Source of the DNA: Streptomyces sp. NBC_00247
Lineage (GTDB): Bacteria; Actinomycetota; Actinomycetes; Streptomycetales; Streptomycetaceae
Assembly (NCBI RefSeq): GCF_036188265.1
Contig: NZ_CP108093.1
Coordinates: 3,361,001-3,425,000, forward strand
Length of the DNA: 64,000 bases
Reading direction: 5' to 3'
The number at the start of each line of letters is the position of its first letter. The first letter of the stretch is position 1. The notes below the pieces were generated by a model. The model was given only the letters and a program-made list of their open reading frames with translations. It was not told the DNA's origin and searched no databases. A program made the position numbers and the translations under genes. Shown one piece after another: positions 57,049 to 64,000 of the stretch.

Positions 57049-57060
57049 TAGTAGTAGTAG
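57049..57060 (+). other. Candidate DnaA-trio element in oriC
   Basis: Four TAG triplets are followed by GCCC and then the box-like TGTGGAAAC (57065) and CGTGGATAA (57074). Read 3'-5' this is GAT x4 next to a GC-rich clamp and DnaA boxes. That is the order described for the basal unwinding system of Bacillus subtilis. Confidence 0.5.
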
Positions 57061-57833
57061 GCCCTGTGGAAACCGTGGATAACGTCGTTTTCGCAGGTCA
57101 GGGCCAGTTTTTTGTCCACCGCCCCTGTGGGTGCGATCCGTGGATAACCAGCCTCTTCTGTGGACACACGAAAGTTCTGCACACCCGATGCACAGGGCCG
57201 GGGTACTTCTCCCCAGGGCGGTCCCCAGCTTTACCCGGGTTCCCCACAGCCCAATCGACCCCCTCGGTGTGACGCCTTTCACTCTCGGCAGTGAGGCCGG
57301 GTGTCGTGTTGCCGAACAGTGGACAGAGGTGTGGAGAAGAGGGTTCCTCCTGGGGACAAGAGAGCCGATCCTGTGAGTTGGTGGTGGACAACCCGGAGAG
57401 CGGTCTGTGGACAGATTTTTTATCCACAGGCTGTGGATCAAGGTTGACCACAAATCCCCAGGCGGTTGACCTGGCCTGATGGAGTATCGACAGCGAGCCC
57501 TGTGGACGCAATCTGGACAACTTCCCGGTCCCCAGGCTGTGGAGAGAAGATTTCCGGCACATCTGTGGAGAAGCACCGTGTCGGCGCTTCTGTGACCTTC
57601 TGTTCGAACAGCGACAAGCCCCGCAGCCGCCCGGAATGAAGGTTCCGTGCGCTCCCCAAGCCCCGAAAACGCCTCCGTCGGAGTTCCTCCGGACGGGCGG
57701 AGAGGAGCGCCGGCAGCAGCCCGCGGCTCGTCCTGGACGCTCTGGAAGCCACGGGGAGAAGCGGTCCGGGATCTCCGGGACAGGACCGCGGCGGCATCCG
57801 CGGCGCCGGTGGCCAGTTGCGCGAGAACAGGAA

Positions 57834-57876
57834 GAGGCGCCCCGCCGGACCGTGAAGGGGTCTGGCGGGGCGCCTC
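57834..57876 (-). terminator. Terminator of dnaA
   Basis: GAGGCGCCCCGCC pairs with GGCGGGGCGCCTC across a 17-base loop, about 100 bp downstream of the dnaA stop. Confidence 0.8.
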
Positions 57877-57974
57877 GTTGTCCACCGGCTGTGGGCGGAG
57901 TACGCCGGGGGCGGTGCCCGTACGGGAACTACCGGGGTGACCGGCTGGGCGGCTGCCCCCGGCTGCGCGGGTGG

Positions 57975-59759
57975 TCAGCCGTTCTTGATGCGGTTGGTGA
58001 GTTCGGTGACCTGGTTGTAGATGGAGCGCCGCTCCGCCATCAGCGCGCGGATCTTGCGGTCCGCGTGCATGACCGTGGTGTGGTCACGGCCGCCGAACTG
58101 CGCGCCGATCTTCGGCAGCGAGAGATCCGTGAGTTCACGGCAGAGGTACATGGCGATCTGCCGGGCCGTCACCAGTACGCGGCTCCGCGACGAACCGCAG
58201 AGATCCTCCACCGTCAGCCCGAAGTAGTCGGCCGTCGCCGCCATGATCGCCGGAGCGGTGATCTCCGGAGCGGAGTCCTCCCCACCGGGGATGAGGTCCT
58301 TCAGCACGATCTCGGTCAGGCCGAGGTCCACCGGCTGCCGGTTGAGGCTGGCGAACGCCGTCACCCGGATCAGCGCGCCCTCCAGCTCACGGATGTTCCG
58401 CGAGATCCGGGACGCGATGAACTCCAGCACCTCCGGCGGGGCGTTCAGCTGCTCCTGCACCGCCTTCTTGCGCAGGATCGCGATCCGGGTCTCCAGCTCG
58501 GGCGGCTGCACGTCGGTGGTGAGCCCCCACTCGAACCGGTTGCGCAGCCGGTCCTCCAGCGTCACCAGCTGCTTGGGCGGCCGGTCCGAGGAGAGCACGA
58601 TCTGCTTGTTCGCGTTGTGCAGCGTATTGAAGGTGTGGAAGAACTCCTCCTGCGTCGACTCCTTGCTCGCCAGGAACTGGATGTCGTCCACGAGCAGGAT
58701 GTCCACGTCGCGGTACCGCTTGCGGAAGGTGTCGCCCTTGCCGTCGCGGATCGAGTTGATGAACTCGTTGGTGAACTCCTCGGAGCTCACGTACCGCACC
58801 CGGGTCCCCGGGTAGAGGCTCCGCGCGTAGTGCCCGATGGCGTGCAGCAGATGGGTTTTGCCGAGCCCGGATTCCCCGTAGATGAAGAGCGGGTTGTACG
58901 CCTTGGCGGGCGCCTCGGCCACCGCCACCGCCGCCGCGTGCGCGAACCGGTTGGAGGCGCCGATGACGAAGGTGTCGAAGAGGTACTTGGGATTCAGCCG
59001 GGCATGCGGCTCACCCGGTCCGGGCGCGGGGGCCTGCTGCGAGCCGGGCCCCGGCATCCCGCCGCCGTTCCGCCCGGGACGGTGCTGCTGGTCCTGGAGG
59101 TCGTGCCGCTCGGTCCGCTGGGACTCGTACCCCTGACGCTCCGGAGGCTGCGGGCGGTAGTCGTGCGAGGGCTGCTGCGGGCGTCCGGTGCCGTAGGGCT
59201 CGCGCCACTGGTCGGCCGGCTGCTCGCGGTCCTGGTAGCCGCCGTGCCGCGGCTGCTGCCAGGAGAGGTCCTCCTGGGTGCGCGGCCAGGCGCCCGGCTC
59301 GGGCCGCTGCTGGTACTCCGGGTAGGCGGGGCGGGCCGTCGGCATCCCGTCGTCCGTCGGGCGGTGACCGTACGTGTCGTACGGGTCGACGTGGTTCTGC
59401 TCGTCGTGCGAGGGGTTCGGGTACCGGTGGTTCTGCCGGCCCTGCTGGCTCTGGTGCAGCGGCGGCGCCGGAGGGGTCGGCTCGCCGACCGAGTCGTCGA
59501 CGGTGATCGCGATCCGGATCGGCCGGCCGCACTCGCGCGTCAGCGTTTCACTGATGAGCGGCGCGAGCCGTCCCTCCAGCACCCGCTTGCCCCACTCGTT
59601 GGGTACGGCGAGCAGCGCGGTGTCGGCGACCAGCGCGAGTGGCTGGCAGCGCTCGATCCACTGCTTGTCCTTCGGCTCGATGCCCTGCTGGCCCTCACCG
59701 AGGAGATGTTCCAGCACGCGTGGCCACACTGCGGCAAGATCGGCAGGTACGTCAGCCAC
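57975..59759 (-). CDS. dnaA: Chromosomal replication initiator DnaA
   Basis: A 594-residue initiator. Domain I is at 1-85. A long Gln/Pro/Arg/Gly-rich domain II (about 95-260) is typical of Streptomyces and much longer than in E. coli. The AAA+ domain III has Walker [10 protein letters not shown] near residue 296, Walker [11 protein letters not shown] and sensor segments. Domain IV carries the DnaA signature [15 protein letters not shown], which reads DnaA boxes. The GTG at 59757-59759 gives [12 protein letters not shown]; further in-frame sequence upstream lacks an SD. Confidence 0.97.
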   Translation of the reverse strand: MADVPADLAAVWPRVLEHLLGEGQQGIEPKDKQWIERCQPLALVADTALLAVPNEWGKRVLEGRLAPLISETLTRECGRPIRIAITVDDSVGEPTPPAPPLHQSQQGRQNHRYPNPSHDEQNHVDPYDTYGHRPTDDGMPTARPAYPEYQQRPEPGAWPRTQEDLSWQQPRHGGYQDREQPADQWREPYGTGRPQQPSHDYRPQPPERQGYESQRTERHDLQDQQHRPGRNGGGMPGPGSQQAPAPGPGEPHARLNPKYLFDTFVIGASNRFAHAAAVAVAEAPAKAYNPLFIYGESGLGKTHLLHAIGHYARSLYPGTRVRYVSSEEFTNEFINSIRDGKGDTFRKRYRDVDILLVDDIQFLASKESTQEEFFHTFNTLHNANKQIVLSSDRPPKQLVTLEDRLRNRFEWGLTTDVQPPELETRIAILRKKAVQEQLNAPPEVLEFIASRISRNIRELEGALIRVTAFASLNRQPVDLGLTEIVLKDLIPGGEDSAPEITAPAIMAATADYFGLTVEDLCGSSRSRVLVTARQIAMYLCRELTDLSLPKIGAQFGGRDHTTVMHADRKIRALMAERRSIYNQVTELTNRIKNG

Positions 59760-60139
59760 AAGGCACGCTCTCTCGCATGTCCCACGAATATGTGGTTCCC
59801 GGGACGGAATGGGTCGGGTGGGGTCGGGCCCGGCATGGGGAACGAAAAGAAACCGGAGTTCAGCCACGGTAGCTACGCCGACCCGCCCGGTTCAAGTCGT
59901 TGTCCACAGCCTGTGCATAGTGGGGGGTCGGACGCGGCGAGTTTGACCGGATGGCGTAGCCGCGCGTACCGTGACCAGGTCGAGTTGTCGATGGCTGCTG
60001 CCGCCTGCCTCCGATGGGCAAAGATCACGATCTGTGATTGTGAAGCGGTGCACTAAGGCGTTTACGCGAGTTCCTCGTGGGCGCACGGTGACAGCCAGGC
60101 GATGTCCCGCCATCACCCGATTTATTCTGGAGCCCCCGA
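59760..60139. promoter_or_regulatory. dnaA / rpmH divergent promoter region
   Basis: A 380-bp region with no gene. Leftward, a candidate dnaA promoter has -35 TTGAAC (59890-59895, minus) and -10 TACCGT (59866-59871) with an 18-bp spacer. A perfect DnaA box directly upstream of the -35 suggests autoregulation. Rightward, a candidate rpmH promoter is TTGACC (59943-59948), 18 bp, TACCGT (59967-59972). About 170 bp of rpmH leader follow. Confidence 0.65.
59900..59908 (+). promoter_or_regulatory. DnaA box in the dnaA promoter
   Basis: A perfect TTGTCCACA lies four bases upstream of the putative dnaA -35 element. Bound DnaA would contact or block RNA polymerase there. Confidence 0.8.
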
Positions 60140-60277
60140 GTGAGCAAGCGCACCTTCCAGCCGAACAACCGTCGTCGCGCCAAGACCCACGGCTTCCGCC
60201 TTCGCATGCGTACCCGTGCCGGCCGCGCGATTCTCGCGAACCGCCGTGGCAAGGGTCGCAGCGCCCTGTCGGCCTGA
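60140..60277 (+). CDS. rpmH: Ribosomal protein L34
   Basis: A 45-residue, highly basic large-subunit protein with the universal L34 start [19 protein letters not shown] and the motif [17 protein letters not shown]. The start is GTG. It heads the rpmH-rnpA-yidD-yidC-jag series, divergent from dnaA, the near-universal arrangement at bacterial origins. Confidence 0.98.
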   Translation: MSKRTFQPNNRRRAKTHGFRLRMRTRAGRAILANRRGKGRSALSA

Positions 60278-60295
60278 TCGCCAACAGGTCATGAC

Positions 60296-60667
60296 GTGCT
60301 GCCTACCGAGAATCGGCTGAGGCGGCGCGAGGACTTCGCGACCGCGGTACGACGAGGACGCAGGGCCGGTCGCCCTCTGCTCGTCGTTCATCTACGCAGC
60401 GGTACTACGGACCCGCACGTGTCGGGGGAGAACCCTCCCCCACCGCGTGCGGGTTTCGTCGTCAGCAAAGCCGTGGGTGGTGCGGTCGTACGCACCGCTG
60501 TGAAGCGCCGGCTCCGCCACCTGGTCCGGGACCGGCTGGCTCAGCTGCCCCCCGGTAGCCTGGTTGTGGTGCGAGCGTTGCCCGGTTCGGGCGATGCCGA
60601 CCACGCTCAGCTGACCCGAGACCTGGACGCCGCCTTCGAGCGGCTGCTGGGAGGGGGCGCGCGATGA
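60296..60667 (+). CDS. rnpA: Ribonuclease P protein component
   Basis: A 123-residue protein cofactor of RNase P, which removes 5' leaders from tRNA precursors. The conserved basic helix motif [13 protein letters not shown] and [13 protein letters not shown] are present. The first residues [20 protein letters not shown] are typical. It starts with GTG, 18 bp after rpmH, and overlaps yidD by ATGA. Confidence 0.96.
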   Translation: MLPTENRLRRREDFATAVRRGRRAGRPLLVVHLRSGTTDPHVSGENPPPPRAGFVVSKAVGGAVVRTAVKRRLRHLVRDRLAQLPPGSLVVVRALPGSGDADHAQLTRDLDAAFERLLGGGAR

Positions 60668-61041
60668 AGTACCCGCTGCTGGCTCTCATCAAGCTGTACC
60701 AGTGGACGATCAGCCCACTGCTGGGCCCTGTCTGCCGCTACTACCCGTCGTGTTCGCACTACGGGTTCACGGCGATAGACCGGCATGGGGCAATCAAGGG
60801 AACAGCGCTGACCGCCTGGCGCATTCTGCGATGCAATCCGTGGTCGCCGGGCGGTGTGGACCATGTCCCGCCGCGTAAGCGTCCGCGCTGGCACGAACTG
60901 CTGCGCAACGCGCTGCGCGGTGACAAGGGCGGGGACTCCGCCACTGATGTGCCTCCCGGGAGCACGGCAGCCGCCGCGACGGCGCCGGCCGTGCTGCCGG
61001 GCCCGGCCACAGAGACCTCGCCCAAAGCTCAAGGAGCCTGA
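60664..61041 (+). CDS. yidD: Membrane protein insertion efficiency factor YidD
   Basis: A 125-residue YidD. The core (1-75) has [20 protein letters not shown], then PSCSHYG and [14 protein letters not shown] with conserved cysteines. It is an amphipathic inner-face protein that assists YidC. The C-terminal ~45 residues are an Ala/Pro/Thr-rich extension absent from short homologues. It overlaps rnpA by four bases. Confidence 0.95.
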   Translation: MKYPLLALIKLYQWTISPLLGPVCRYYPSCSHYGFTAIDRHGAIKGTALTAWRILRCNPWSPGGVDHVPPRKRPRWHELLRNALRGDKGGDSATDVPPGSTAAAATAPAVLPGPATETSPKAQGA

Positions 61042-61044
61042 TTA

Positions 61045-62298
61045 GTGGACACGATTGCCAGTCTGTTCCAATTCATCACCACACCCGTCTCCTGGGTGAT
61101 CGTCCAGTTCCACAAGGTGTACGGGGCGATCTTCGGTGACGACACGGGCTGGGCCTGGGGCCTGTCCATCGTGTCCCTCGTGGTTCTGATCCGTATCTGC
61201 CTGGTCCCGCTCTTCGTGAAGCAGATCAAGTCGACGCGGAACATGCAGGTGCTCCAGCCGAAGATGAAGGCGATCCAGGAGCGCTACAAGAACGACAAGC
61301 AGCGTCAGTCCGAAGAGATGATGAAGCTGTACAAGGAGACGGGTACCAACCCGCTCTCCTCGTGCCTTCCGATCCTGGCGCAGTCCCCGTTCTTCTTCGC
61401 CCTGTACCACGTGCTCGCGGCCATCGCCAACGGCAAGACGATCGGTGTCATCGACCAGCCGCTGCTCGACAGCGCGCGGCAGGCCCACATCTTCGGTGCC
61501 CCGCTCGCGGCGAAGTTCATGAACAGCTCGGCCGAGGTATCGGCGCTCGGCGCTTCCCTCACGGACGTCCGGGTCGTCACCGCGGTCATGATCGTCATGA
61601 TGTCGGCCTCGCAGTTCTTCACCCAGCGCCAGCTGATGACGAAGAACGTCGATCTCACGGTGAAGACCCCGTACATGCAGCAGCAGAAGATGCTGATGTA
61701 CGTCTTCCCGCTGATCTTCGCCGTGATGGGCATCAACTTCCCCGTCGGTGTCCTCGTCTACTGGCTGACCACCAACGTCTGGACCATGGGTCAGCAGATG
61801 TACGTGATCAACCAGAACCCGACGCCGGGCAGCAAGGCCCAGGACCAGTACCTCGGACGACTGCTGAAGAGCGTCACCCAGCACGGCGAGGTCCGCGGTC
61901 GGACGCGTCGCAACACCGTCAAGCGCATCTACGCCAAGGGCGCGGAGCGCAACGACATCGAGCGCAAGTTCATCAACGGACTCTCCAAGCTGGGCCTCGC
62001 CGCCCAGGAGGACGGGAACGTGGCGAAGAGCGAGTCGGCAGTGGCCGAGGCTGAGGGCACCGCACAGCGGCGGCACCAGCCCAAGCGGCAGAGCAAGGCG
62101 CAGAGGACTGCCGCCGCCGGTCAGGCCGAGACGGCCAAGGAGCCGGCCTCCGACGACACCGCTGAGCCCAAGACCTCGCTCCAGAAGCAGGACGACAAGT
62201 CGAAGCCGGCGGGCAAGCCCGCGTCGGGCTCCTCACGCCAGGCAAAGTCCGGACCGCGCAAGGGCCCGCAGCGGCCCAAGCACCCGTCCAAGAAGTAA
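61045..62298 (+). CDS. yidC: Membrane protein insertase YidC
   Basis: A 417-residue YidC/Oxa1 insertase. About five transmembrane helices lie between residues 10 and 265, with the core segments [19 protein letters not shown] and [20 protein letters not shown]. The cytoplasmic C-terminus (about 270-417) is long, Lys/Ala/Gln-rich and positively charged, as suits ribosome contact. The GTG start is preceded by AAGGAG. Confidence 0.96.
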   Translation: MDTIASLFQFITTPVSWVIVQFHKVYGAIFGDDTGWAWGLSIVSLVVLIRICLVPLFVKQIKSTRNMQVLQPKMKAIQERYKNDKQRQSEEMMKLYKETGTNPLSSCLPILAQSPFFFALYHVLAAIANGKTIGVIDQPLLDSARQAHIFGAPLAAKFMNSSAEVSALGASLTDVRVVTAVMIVMMSASQFFTQRQLMTKNVDLTVKTPYMQQQKMLMYVFPLIFAVMGINFPVGVLVYWLTTNVWTMGQQMYVINQNPTPGSKAQDQYLGRLLKSVTQHGEVRGRTRRNTVKRIYAKGAERNDIERKFINGLSKLGLAAQEDGNVAKSESAVAEAEGTAQRRHQPKRQSKAQRTAAAGQAETAKEPASDDTAEPKTSLQKQDDKSKPAGKPASGSSRQAKSGPRKGPQRPKHPSKK

Positions 62299-62309
62299 GG
62301 AGTCCATCC

Positions 62310-62819
62310 GTGTCGGAAGGCACCATCTCCACGGCCGCTGAGGGCAGCGACACCCTGACCCGCCTTGAGCAGGAGGGCGAGATCGCGGCCGACTACCTCG
62401 AGGGTCTTCTCGACATCGCCGATCTCGACGGCGACATCGACATGGACGTCGAGGCGGACCGGGCCGCGGTCTCGATCATCAGTGAGTCGGCGCGTGAACT
62501 GCAGAAGCTGGTGGGCCGCGACGGTGAGGTGCTGGAGGCGCTCCAGGAGTTGACCCGGCTCGCGGTGCACCGGGAGACCGGTGACCGCAGCCGTCTGATG
62601 CTGGACATCGCCGGCTTCCGGGCCAAGAAGCGCGAGGTCCTGGCGGCGCTCGGCGCGAAGGCGGCCGACGAGGTCAAGAGCTCCGGTGAGCCGGTGCGAC
62701 TGGAGCCGATGACGCCGTTCGAGCGCAAGGTCGTGCACGACGCGATCGCGGCGGCCGGTCTGCGGAGCGAGTCCGAGGGCGAGGAGCCGCAGCGCTTCGT
62801 CGTCGTCCTTCCGGCCTGA
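62310..62819 (+). CDS. jag: Jag/KhpB RNA-binding protein
   Basis: A 169-residue protein with a KH domain (about 50-110, LQKLVGRDGEVLEALQELTR) and an R3H domain (about 110-165, MTPFERKVVHDAIAAAG). It lacks an obvious Jag-N domain and instead has a short acidic N-terminus. Homologues bind RNA and influence growth and cell division. GTG start, 11 bp after yidC. Confidence 0.94.
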   Translation: MSEGTISTAAEGSDTLTRLEQEGEIAADYLEGLLDIADLDGDIDMDVEADRAAVSIISESARELQKLVGRDGEVLEALQELTRLAVHRETGDRSRLMLDIAGFRAKKREVLAALGAKAADEVKSSGEPVRLEPMTPFERKVVHDAIAAAGLRSESEGEEPQRFVVVLPA

Positions 62820-62834
62820 CCGGAACGTGTTCTG

Positions 62835-62864
62835 TCGGCCCCGTCTGTTCGCAGGCGGGGCCGA
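62835..62864 (+). terminator. Terminator between jag and rsmG
   Basis: A 13-bp stem (TCGGCCCCGTCTG with its complement, one G-T pair) has the stable tetraloop TTCG and is followed by TCTTTG. It separates the rpmH-jag transcript from rsmG. Confidence 0.85.
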
Positions 62865-62927
62865 TCTTTGTCAGCCTGTTAGTCAGCCATCCACAGTGCG
62901 TTAGTGCGGTAGGGAAGGACGGTCCCC

Positions 62928-63644
62928 GTGACGGAGGAAGCAGCGCTCCCTCAGGCACCTGAGGCGGCCCAGGCGGTTTTCGGCGAGTTCTTCCCGGAAG
63001 CCGTCCGGTACGCGGAGCTGCTCGCGGACGCGGGCGTCAAGCGTGGGCTGATCGGTCCGCGTGAGGTCCCACGTCTGTGGGAGCGGCACCTGCTGAACTG
63101 CGCCGTTCTCTCCGAGGTGGTCCCCCGGGATGTGACGGTCTGCGACGTGGGGTCCGGAGCAGGACTGCCGGGAATCCCGCTGGCGTTGGTTCGGCCCGAC
63201 CTGAAGATCACCCTGCTGGAACCGCTGCTCCGGAGGACGAACTTCCTCCAGGAGGTCGTGGAACTGCTCGGGCTCGACCACGTGACGGTCGTCAGGGGCC
63301 GGGCCGAGGAAGTGCTGGGGAAACTCCAGCCGGTCCACGTGGTGACGGCACGGGCGGTCGCACCGCTGGATCGCCTGGCCGGCTGGGGGGTGCCTCTGCT
63401 GCGGCCGTACGGCGAGATGCTGGCGCTCAAGGGCGATACCGCCGAGGAGGAGATCAACGGCGCGCGCGCCGCGCTGAGCAAGCTGGGCGTGGTCGAGACC
63501 GAAGTGCTGCACGCCGGAGCCGGTGTGGTGGACCCCACCACGACGGTGGTCCGCGTGGTCGTCGGTGAGAGCCCGGGCGGTGTGAGGTTCGCCGCAAAGC
63601 GGGCCAAGGCGGCCAGGGTGAGCCGGACGCGCCGACGCCGCTGA
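62928..63644 (+). CDS. rsmG: 16S rRNA (guanine-N7)-methyltransferase RsmG
   Basis: A 238-residue SAM-dependent methyltransferase that modifies G527 (E. coli numbering) of 16S rRNA. The SAM site is CDVGSGAGLPGIPLALVRPD. Other segments are LEPLLRRTNFLQEVVELLGL and ALKGDTAEEEI. Loss of RsmG gives low-level streptomycin resistance in Streptomyces; this copy is intact. GTG start, normal length. Confidence 0.96.
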   Translation: MTEEAALPQAPEAAQAVFGEFFPEAVRYAELLADAGVKRGLIGPREVPRLWERHLLNCAVLSEVVPRDVTVCDVGSGAGLPGIPLALVRPDLKITLLEPLLRRTNFLQEVVELLGLDHVTVVRGRAEEVLGKLQPVHVVTARAVAPLDRLAGWGVPLLRPYGEMLALKGDTAEEEINGARAALSKLGVVETEVLHAGAGVVDPTTTVVRVVVGESPGGVRFAAKRAKAARVSRTRRRR

Positions 63645-63956
63645 TCCGGGTTTCACGGCCGGGGCGGGGGCCCGGGCGTGGAAGAAGTACCAGCTGGGCT
63701 CGGTCTGTCGGCTTGTGGAGCGATGCTCCACAGAAGTAGCCCTGACCCCTCCACGCGGAGTGTCGGTGCTGGGTAGTTGTTCCGCAGAGGCATCGTGTTT
63801 CACGTGAAACGTCGCTCTCTGTTGCAGGGAATCATCGGCCGTGGCCGTGCGGCTGCCACGCCGCGGGACCGCAACCCCGAACGAGCTACCAAGTTGTCCA
63901 CATCGGTGGAGCCATCCACAGAACAGCGGGCCTCGCTGGTTCACAACCCCGAAAGC
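63645..63956. promoter_or_regulatory. rsmG-parA intergenic region
   Basis: A 312-bp region with no gene. It carries a parS at 63797-63810, a perfect DnaA box at 63894-63902 and a relaxed box, CCATCCACA, at about 63912. It probably holds parAB promoters; I could not pick their elements. Confidence 0.6.
63797..63810. other. parS: parS centromere site 3
   Basis: A perfect GTTTCACGTGAAAC about 150 bp upstream of the parA start, about 6 kb from oriC. Confidence 0.95.
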
Positions 63957-64000
63957 ATGGCAGGCTCTGCCTATTGCGAGCCTGAAGTCGAGGAGAGTGA
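63957..64000 (+). CDS. parA: Chromosome partitioning ATPase ParA, 5' end only
   Basis: The window ends 14 codons into this frame. It begins MAGSAYCEPEVEES, which resembles the N-terminal extension of Streptomyces ParA as I recall it. The position after rsmG, next to a parS, agrees. No catalytic motif is visible because of the truncation by the window edge. Confidence 0.7.
   Translation, partial: MAGSAYCEPEVEES

Larger units (their letters stand above)
56828..57974. other. oriC: Chromosomal replication origin oriC
   Basis: A 1147-bp non-coding region between dnaN and dnaA, rich in 9-mers resembling (T/C)(T/C)(G/A/C)TCCACA. Clear or one-mismatch boxes start at 57000, 57074, 57112, 57139, 57159, 57318, 57330, 57383, 57406, 57420 (perfect TTATCCACA), 57432, 57444, 57501, 57512, 57538 and 57564, on both strands. 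Many are flanked by CCTGTGGA-type words. A TAG x4 tract lies at 57049-57060. The AT-richest point is around 57405-57425. Length and box density match Streptomyces oriC. Confidence 0.95.

Overview
The window is a high-GC actinobacterial chromosome segment, almost certainly Streptomyces or a close relative. The evidence is extreme third-position GC, many GTG starts, GTGA/ATGA gene overlaps, three copies of the 14-bp parS sequence GTTTCACGTGAAAC, a dnaN-oriC-dnaA-rpmH core with a long oriC full of DnaA boxes, and actinomycete markers (class E sortases, CrgA, DLW-39, DUF3566). The gene order matches what I remember of the region left of dnaA in S. coelicolor. Nothing here was checked against a database.

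Layout, left to right. (1) 1-13.9 kb is catabolism: a branched-chain 2-oxoacid dehydrogenase operon (bkdA-bkdB-bkdC, minus strand) with a divergent Lrp/AsnC regulator; a TetR regulator divergent from paaN; a coupled DUF5819-HTTM-TrmH trio; and the phenylacetyl-CoA epoxidase operon paaABCDE. A 14-bp operator-like sequence recurs upstream of paaN and paaA, with a one-mismatch copy upstream of bkdA. (2) 14-18.3 kb holds a rhodanese, a J-domain-like protein and a DUF2252 protein (all minus), two DnaA boxes, a parS and tRNA-Leu. (3) 18.6-26.8 kb is the growth and division signalling operon fhaA-fhaB-pstP-rodA-pbpA-pknB. (4) 26.9-34.5 kb has two class E sortases, a PabA-like amidotransferase, small membrane proteins, crgA, a rhomboid, a cyclophilin and a DUF5324 protein. 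It includes three perfect TTATCCACA boxes far from oriC, and a second parS. (5) 34.7-46.8 kb is more variable: a SpoIIE-type phosphatase, a ROK regulator divergent from a domain-swapped secreted GH3 glycosidase, tRNA-Ala, an HTH protein, a Ser/Thr kinase and several secreted or membrane proteins. (6) 46.9-64 kb is the replication core: tRNA-Ile, DUF3566-gyrA-gyrB, dciA-recF-gnd-dnaN, oriC and dnaA on the minus strand, then rpmH-rnpA-yidD-yidC-jag-rsmG and the first codons of parA on the plus strand, with a third parS between rsmG and parA.

Functional links. dnaN, recF, DciA and gyrase serve replication next to the origin. oriC carries about 16 recognisable DnaA boxes and a TAG x4 tract resembling a DnaA-trio. 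The dnaA promoter has a perfect DnaA box abutting its -35. PknB and PstP are the opposing kinase and phosphatase for cell-wall targets, with FHA proteins as phosphothreonine readers. The paa genes hydroxylate phenylacetyl-CoA and, with PaaN, feed ring cleavage, probably under the local TetR regulator.
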